Shown here: piece by piece, positions 59,251-64,000 of the stretch
Position numbering within the stretch: position 1 is the first letter of the stretch
How the letters are laid out: each line of letters opens with the position of its first letter
Origin: Dipteronia dyeriana
Lineage: Eukaryota > Streptophyta > Magnoliopsida > Sapindales > Sapindaceae
Direction: 5' to 3'
Length of the DNA stretch: 64,000 nucleotides
Assembly: GCA_032871835.1 (NCBI GenBank)
Contig: CM065298.1
Location: 13,397,096 to 13,461,095 of the forward strand
The notes under the pieces: model-generated
Databases searched by the model: none
What the model was told of the DNA's origin: nothing
The model's input: only the letters and a program-made list of their open reading frames with translations
Translations under genes and position numbers: made by a program

Positions 59251-62200
59251 TCACAGAGGTAGATTCCCACGGCGTCGATGTTCGACCTAATGACGCTTTG
59301 GTTATAAGCGCCCGGATTGGCCATAAGGAAGTCCGTAGAATTTTAATAGATAATGGAAGTTCAGCAGACATCTTAAGCTTGGCCGTATACGACCAGCTAA
59401 GATTTACAGCCTTTCCATACTCCATTAAGAGATTTGGGGGAATGGAGGTCAGGTCACTCGGGACGGCCAAATTACCTGTGAAGATCGGAACGGCACCATG
59501 CCAGAGGACTGTCCTGCTCGACTTCGTGGTAGTTGATTTGGATAATTGGCTGTATATTGCGTTATTGGGTCGACCATTCCTGAATAAAACAAGAGCTGTG
59601 ACGGCCACTTACGCATTAATGATCAAGTTTCCAACAGAACAAGGGGTTGGGATAGTCAAGGGATCCCAAGAGATGGCCCGAAGAGCAAACCTGTCGGTAT
59701 ACAGAGACATGCATGATACCGAACAAGTGTGCACCATAATGCAGCCAGATGAGTATGAAGAATCCTTGTCATTCAAACTAGATCCAAGAGAGGGCTCGAA
59801 TGAATACAAGATAGAAGTGGTCGAAATACTACTCGAAGAAGACAAACCGGACAGGAAAGTCAAGATCGGGGCCAACTTGGAAGAAAAAATCAAGTGAGAA
59901 TTGATCAATTTGCTCAGAAAATACAAAGATGTATTCGCTTGGAGTCACGAAGATATGATCGGAATAGATGCCCGAATAATATCCCACCACCTCGCGGTTA
60001 GCCCGAATGCCAAACCGGTAGTACAAAAGAGAAGATCGTTCAATCCCGAAAGAAGTCAAGCAATCAAACAAGAGATGGAAAAGCTACTAACGACGGGATC
60101 AATCAGAGAAGTCAGCTACCCTCAGTGGGTCGCCAACGTAGTTCTCGTCCAGAAGAAAAATGGACAATGGAGGATGTGCGTAGATTTCACGGATCTAAAC
60201 AAGGCATGTCTAAAGGACAGCTTCCCACTCCCAAGAATAGATCAGCTGGTGGATGCCACAGCAAGTCATGAATTGCTCAGCTTCATGGATGCTTTCTCGG
60301 GATACAATCAGATTCGGATGAACAAAGCTGATGAAGAAAAAACAGCTTTCACAACGGATCATGGTTTATATTGCTACACAGTAATGCCCTTCAGTTTAAA
60401 AAATGCAGGAGCCACGTACCAAAGGTTGGTCAACAAGATCTTCACTCGGCAAATAGGAAGGAACATGGAAGTGTACATTGATGACATGTTGACTAAAAGC
60501 GTCTCAGCAGATGACCATGCCCGCGACCTCTGAGAGACATTTGATGTATTAAGAAGATATCGGATGAAATTAAACCCAATCAAATGTTTATTCGGAGTCC
60601 ACTCGGGAAGATTCTTGGGTTTTCAAGTCCATCAAAGAGGAATCGAAGTTAATCCAGAGAAGATCCAGGCTTTGCAACAAATGACTTCACCTAAAACATT
60701 GAAAGAGGTACAACGCTTAACAGGGTGTTTAGCCTCCTTGGGAAGATTCATCTCAAAGGCTACAGATAGGTGCGCGCCTTTCTTCAAAGTAATCAAAAAA
60801 GGGAAAGGCCTGGAGTGGAATAAAGAGTGCGAGCAGGCATTCTTAAAAATAAAAGAATATTTGGGGCAAGCTCTCATCCTCTCAAAACCACAAAAAGGGG
60901 AAATACTTCAACTGTATCTATCAATAACCGAGCTCGTAGCAAGTTCAGTTCTAGTCAGGACGGAAGATGGAGTGTCGAAACCAGTGTATTATACAAGCAA
61001 GGCACTCCTACCGGCCGAGACCAGATACTCACAAGCAGAGAAGATAGCTTTATCATTGGTTTCAGCAGCAAAAAAGCTGAGACCATACTTTCAGGCTCAT
61101 ACGATCCAGGTTCTCACTAATTGCCCATTAAGACAAATCTTACAAAAACCAGAGATATCAGAAAGACTTACTAAATGGGCAATCGAGCTGAGTGAATTCG
61201 ATATTCATTATGTCCCCAGAACTTCCCTCAAAGGACAAGCAGTGGCAGACTTCATAGCCGAGTTCACAGAACCGAACCTGAAAGCAAAAAGACTGTTGGA
61301 TAAAAATTTTCCATGGAAATTATATGTTGATAGTTCTTCAAACGCTCATGGCAGCGGGGCAGGGATTGTAGTTCACACCCCAGAAGGAGACGATGTTGAA
61401 TGTGCCATGAGATTTGATTTCAAAGCAACCAATAATCAGGCCGAATACGAGGTATTATTAGCTGGACTAAGAGTCTGCATAGCTCTTGGGGCAGATGAAG
61501 TGGAGATATTCAGCGATTCACAGGTAGTTGTCAACCGGGTTATGGATGAATACCAGGCTAAAGATGAAGAAATGGTCGCCTACCGTGACATCGCAAAACA
61601 GCTCCTCCAAAAATTTAAAGAATACAAGATCGCTCAGATCCCTAGAGAAGAAAATGAAAAGGCAGACGCTTTATCTAAATTAGCATCAGCAACAACCTCA
61701 ATCAGATCAAAAACCATTCCAGTTGCACACCTCCTTAAACCGAGTACGGCTGAACTTAAGCATTTGGAAATTTCAAAAATCCGAACACCGCAAGACGGTT
61801 GGATGGTCCAGCTGAGAAGGTTCCTGGAAGAAGGCATACTCCCGGAAGATCCAATATTAGCAAAGCGCATCAGGTATCGATCGGCTAGGTACACCATGAT
61901 CGGAGGAGAATTATACAGAAGGGGGTTTTCTCGAGCTCTTCAGAGATGTATGCCGGAAGAAGATACACACCGAGTACTTCAAGAGATCCACGGAGGAGTT
62001 TGCGGGAACCACACTGGGGGTAGGAGTCTGGTGCATAAGGTACTCAGGCAAGGCTATTATTGGCCTACACTTTTCTTAGATGCACAACAATGGTCGGAAA
62101 GTTGCAATACCTGTCAAAGAATTGCCAACGATATCCGACAACCCCCAGAAAAGCTCAAAAATCTCACTGCCCCGTGGCCATTCTCCATGTGGGGCCTAGA

Positions 62201-62944
62201 CCTGATCGAGCCAATGCCAGCTGAAACAGGGGTGGAGCGAAGCACGCCATAGTAGCTGTCGATTATTTCACAAAATGGGCCGAAGCTGAAGCGGTGGTGC
62301 ATATCACGGAAGCCAACACCATAAATTTCGTAAAGAAAAACATACTTTACAGGTTTGGAATTCCGGACACTATAATCACCGACAATGGCACTCATTTTGA
62401 TAACCAAAGGTTCAGACAATTGTGCGAGAAGTATCATATTGCTAACTATTATACAACACCAGCTCATCCACAAACAAACGGGCAAGTAGAAGCAGTAAAT
62501 AAAATTATCGAGCACACTATCAAAGCAAAATTAGACGACAAAAAAAGGAAGCTGGGTTGAAAAGCTTCCTGAAGTATTGTGGGCATATCGGACGACAGCA
62601 AGGACTTCAACAGGAGAAACTCCGTTCAGCCTAGCATTCAGAACAGAAGCTGTCATCCCCATAGAAACATCGTATACGTCCCCCAAGTCAGGTTATATGA
62701 TGAAGAACAAAACATTGATACACTGCTACAAAGTTTGGATGAGCTAGAGAAAAAAAAGGAAAAGTCCCGAATAAGAAATACAGCTTATCAACAAAGAGTG
62801 GCACGCCACTACAACTCTCGTGTTCGGATAATGAAATTTCAGTTAGGAGACCTGGTGCTTAGGAAGGTGTCACTAAACACAAAGAATAGAGCTGCGGGAT
62901 CCCTGGCTGACAAATGGGAAGGTCCATACAAGATCGAGGGGTAG
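59250..62944 (+). pseudogene. pol: pol of the Tat-type Ty3-gypsy element: protease, RT, RNase H, second RNase H, integrase
   Basis: Domains in order: aspartic protease (LIDNGSSADIL, about 59345); reverse transcriptase (59901-60533, MCVDFTDLNKAC, active site YIDDM); RNase H (60564-61300, FLGFQVHQRGIEVNPEK); a second, archaeal-type RNase H (about 61310-61690, LYVDSSSNAHGSGAG and FSDSQVVVNRV); integrase zinc finger (about 61965-62130, HGGVCGNHTG and CNTCQRIA); integrase core with DDE residues (62240-62560, VDYFTKWAEAEA, TDNGTHFD, NGQVEAVNK); and the C-terminal part to 62944. The second RNase H places it in the Tat lineage. TGA stops lie at 59895 and 60531, with frameshifts near 62232 and 62550. 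Confidence 0.9.
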
Positions 62945-63585
62945 TTGGCCATGGAGCTTATTGGATTGCTCGACCCAATGGAGGGGTGTTACCCCGACCG
63001 TGTAATGCCCAATATCTGAAGATTTTCTATCCTTAAAATATATATTTATATTAAATATTTTATTCTTTTTCTAGTCAGGACAGTATTAGTCATAATAAAT
63101 ATTAAAACTGTAATATTAATCTTTGTTGATTTTTCACAGTAATAAATAAAACTAGGAATTTCCAAGAGGAAAGCACCTAGTTCGAGATTTCCAAAAAGCA
63201 TGACAATAAGAAATGGAAGAAGAGCATGATAATAAGAACATGCAAATAGAATTCTCGGGACCATCAAATCCCGAAAGGGCGGAGAAGCTCGTAGGAGCAT
63301 GCCAGCAGAGCAGGGTCAAAATGGCCTTCGTAAAAAGGCAAACCCGATGCACCAGACTAGAAAAATGCTCAGGACGCTATCGGGAGAAATTCCTGTGAAA
63401 TGCGTAGCTGTGTTGAAGCAACTTTTTTTTAAAAAAAAGAGCTCAACGATTCGGCAAACCCTTGCGCATAAACACTAGGGAGACGTCCTTGGTATTGCGT
63501 AAGGACTCGAACGCATAATCATGGTGAGCCTTGATATAACATTCGGGTAGCAACCGGGTATGAAACAGAAGTGCAAGCTTTCCTG
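62945..63585 (+). other. 3' non-coding region of the Tat-type element
   Basis: The long stretch after integrase holds no protein I recognise. Short open frames (for example 63213-63398) are unsupported. Tat elements commonly have long 3' untranslated regions. Confidence 0.5.
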
Positions 63586-64000
63586 TTTCAAGATGACTCG
63601 GTTAATAATAAAGAAGTCAGTTTAATAAGATACTTGGCAATTGAAATTATCCGGGTAACAACCGGTTTAATAAGATACTCTGTTAAGTCACCCGACCACC
63701 AGCCAGTTTAATAAGATACTTGGCTATTGAAGTTATTCGGGTAACAACCGGGTTAATAAGATACTCGGTTAAGTTACCCGACCACTAGCCAGTTTAATAA
63801 GATACTTGGCAATTGAAGTTATTCGGTTAACAACCGGTTTAATAAGATACTCGGTTAAGTTACCCGACCACCAGCCAGTTTAATAAGATACTTGGCAATT
63901 GAAGTTATTCGGGTAACAACCGGTTTAATAAGATACTCGGTTAAGTTACCCGACCACCAGCCAGTTTAATAAGATACTTGGCAATTGAAGTTATTCGGGT
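63586..64000 (+). repeat. 86-bp tandem repeats at the 3' side of the Tat-type element
   Basis: The phrase attgaagttattcgggtaac recurs near 63640, 63727, 63813, 63899 and 63985, giving a period of 86 bp. Each unit also has two 'tttaataagatac' segments and a 'cccgaccaccagcc' segment, so each is itself built of related halves. The array continues beyond the window. Confidence 0.9.

Noticed and set aside
1..64000. tRNA, rRNA or other structured RNA genes
   Set aside because: No cloverleaf or conserved rRNA sequence was noticed on either strand; primer-binding sites resemble tRNA ends only as short complements.

Overview
The window is AT-rich nuclear DNA of a flowering plant, almost certainly a eudicot. 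It has introns with GT/AG borders, F-box/LRR genes, HD-ZIP IV homeodomain relics, a leukotriene-A4-hydrolase-like exon, and plant-type Ty1-copia, Ty3-gypsy, L1 LINE, MULE, CACTA, hAT and PIF/Harbinger sequences. The species cannot be named from the sequence alone. Only one protein-coding host gene looks intact: an F-box/LRR gene with coding exons at 9742-11566. Nearly everything else is a decayed gene copy or a transposon.

Layout. 1-1614: 3' end and 3' LTR of a chromovirus-like Ty3 element. 1690-12938: F-box/LRR cluster (a broken copy at 2150, the intact gene at 9742, a relic at 11955), with a fourth broken copy far away at 55459-56490. 13121-36000: a nest of transposons. The host of the nest is a dead Ty1-copia element (26605-28859). 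An Athila-like Ty3 element (LTR, primer site and gag, minus strand) lies directly against it and appears inserted in it. A 9.7-kb Mutator-like element (16154-25818) sits in the Athila LTR. MITEs sit in the Athila leader and in the copia reverse transcriptase. A CACTA terminus (28860) interrupts the copia. 34398-35940 holds a second DUF1985 gene, without its protease part.

36748-38880 is a second, unrelated dead Ty1-copia on the minus strand. 39263-41540 and 50191-51810 are two copies of one duplicated block holding a truncated HD-ZIP IV gene; each copy was later hit by a different MITE, so each gives an empty site for the other. Two LINEs with RRM-type ORF1 (minus strand) lie at 43127-46160 and 51823-53710. 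From about 56544 to the right edge runs a decayed Tat-type Ty3-gypsy element with dual RNase H, ending in 86-bp tandem repeats.

The most unusual system is the Mutator-like element. It carries two convergent genes, a DUF1985/Ulp1-like protease gene and a MuDR-type transposase gene. Each is preceded by a predicted leader intron filled by a tandem array of a roughly 21-bp GATCGAG-containing unit. The two arrays have the same strand orientation although the element ends are inverted. Both genes are now broken: the protease has its catalytic Cys position changed to Ser, and the transposase has a stop codon at a conserved acidic position. Exon borders and degenerate boundaries were judged by eye.
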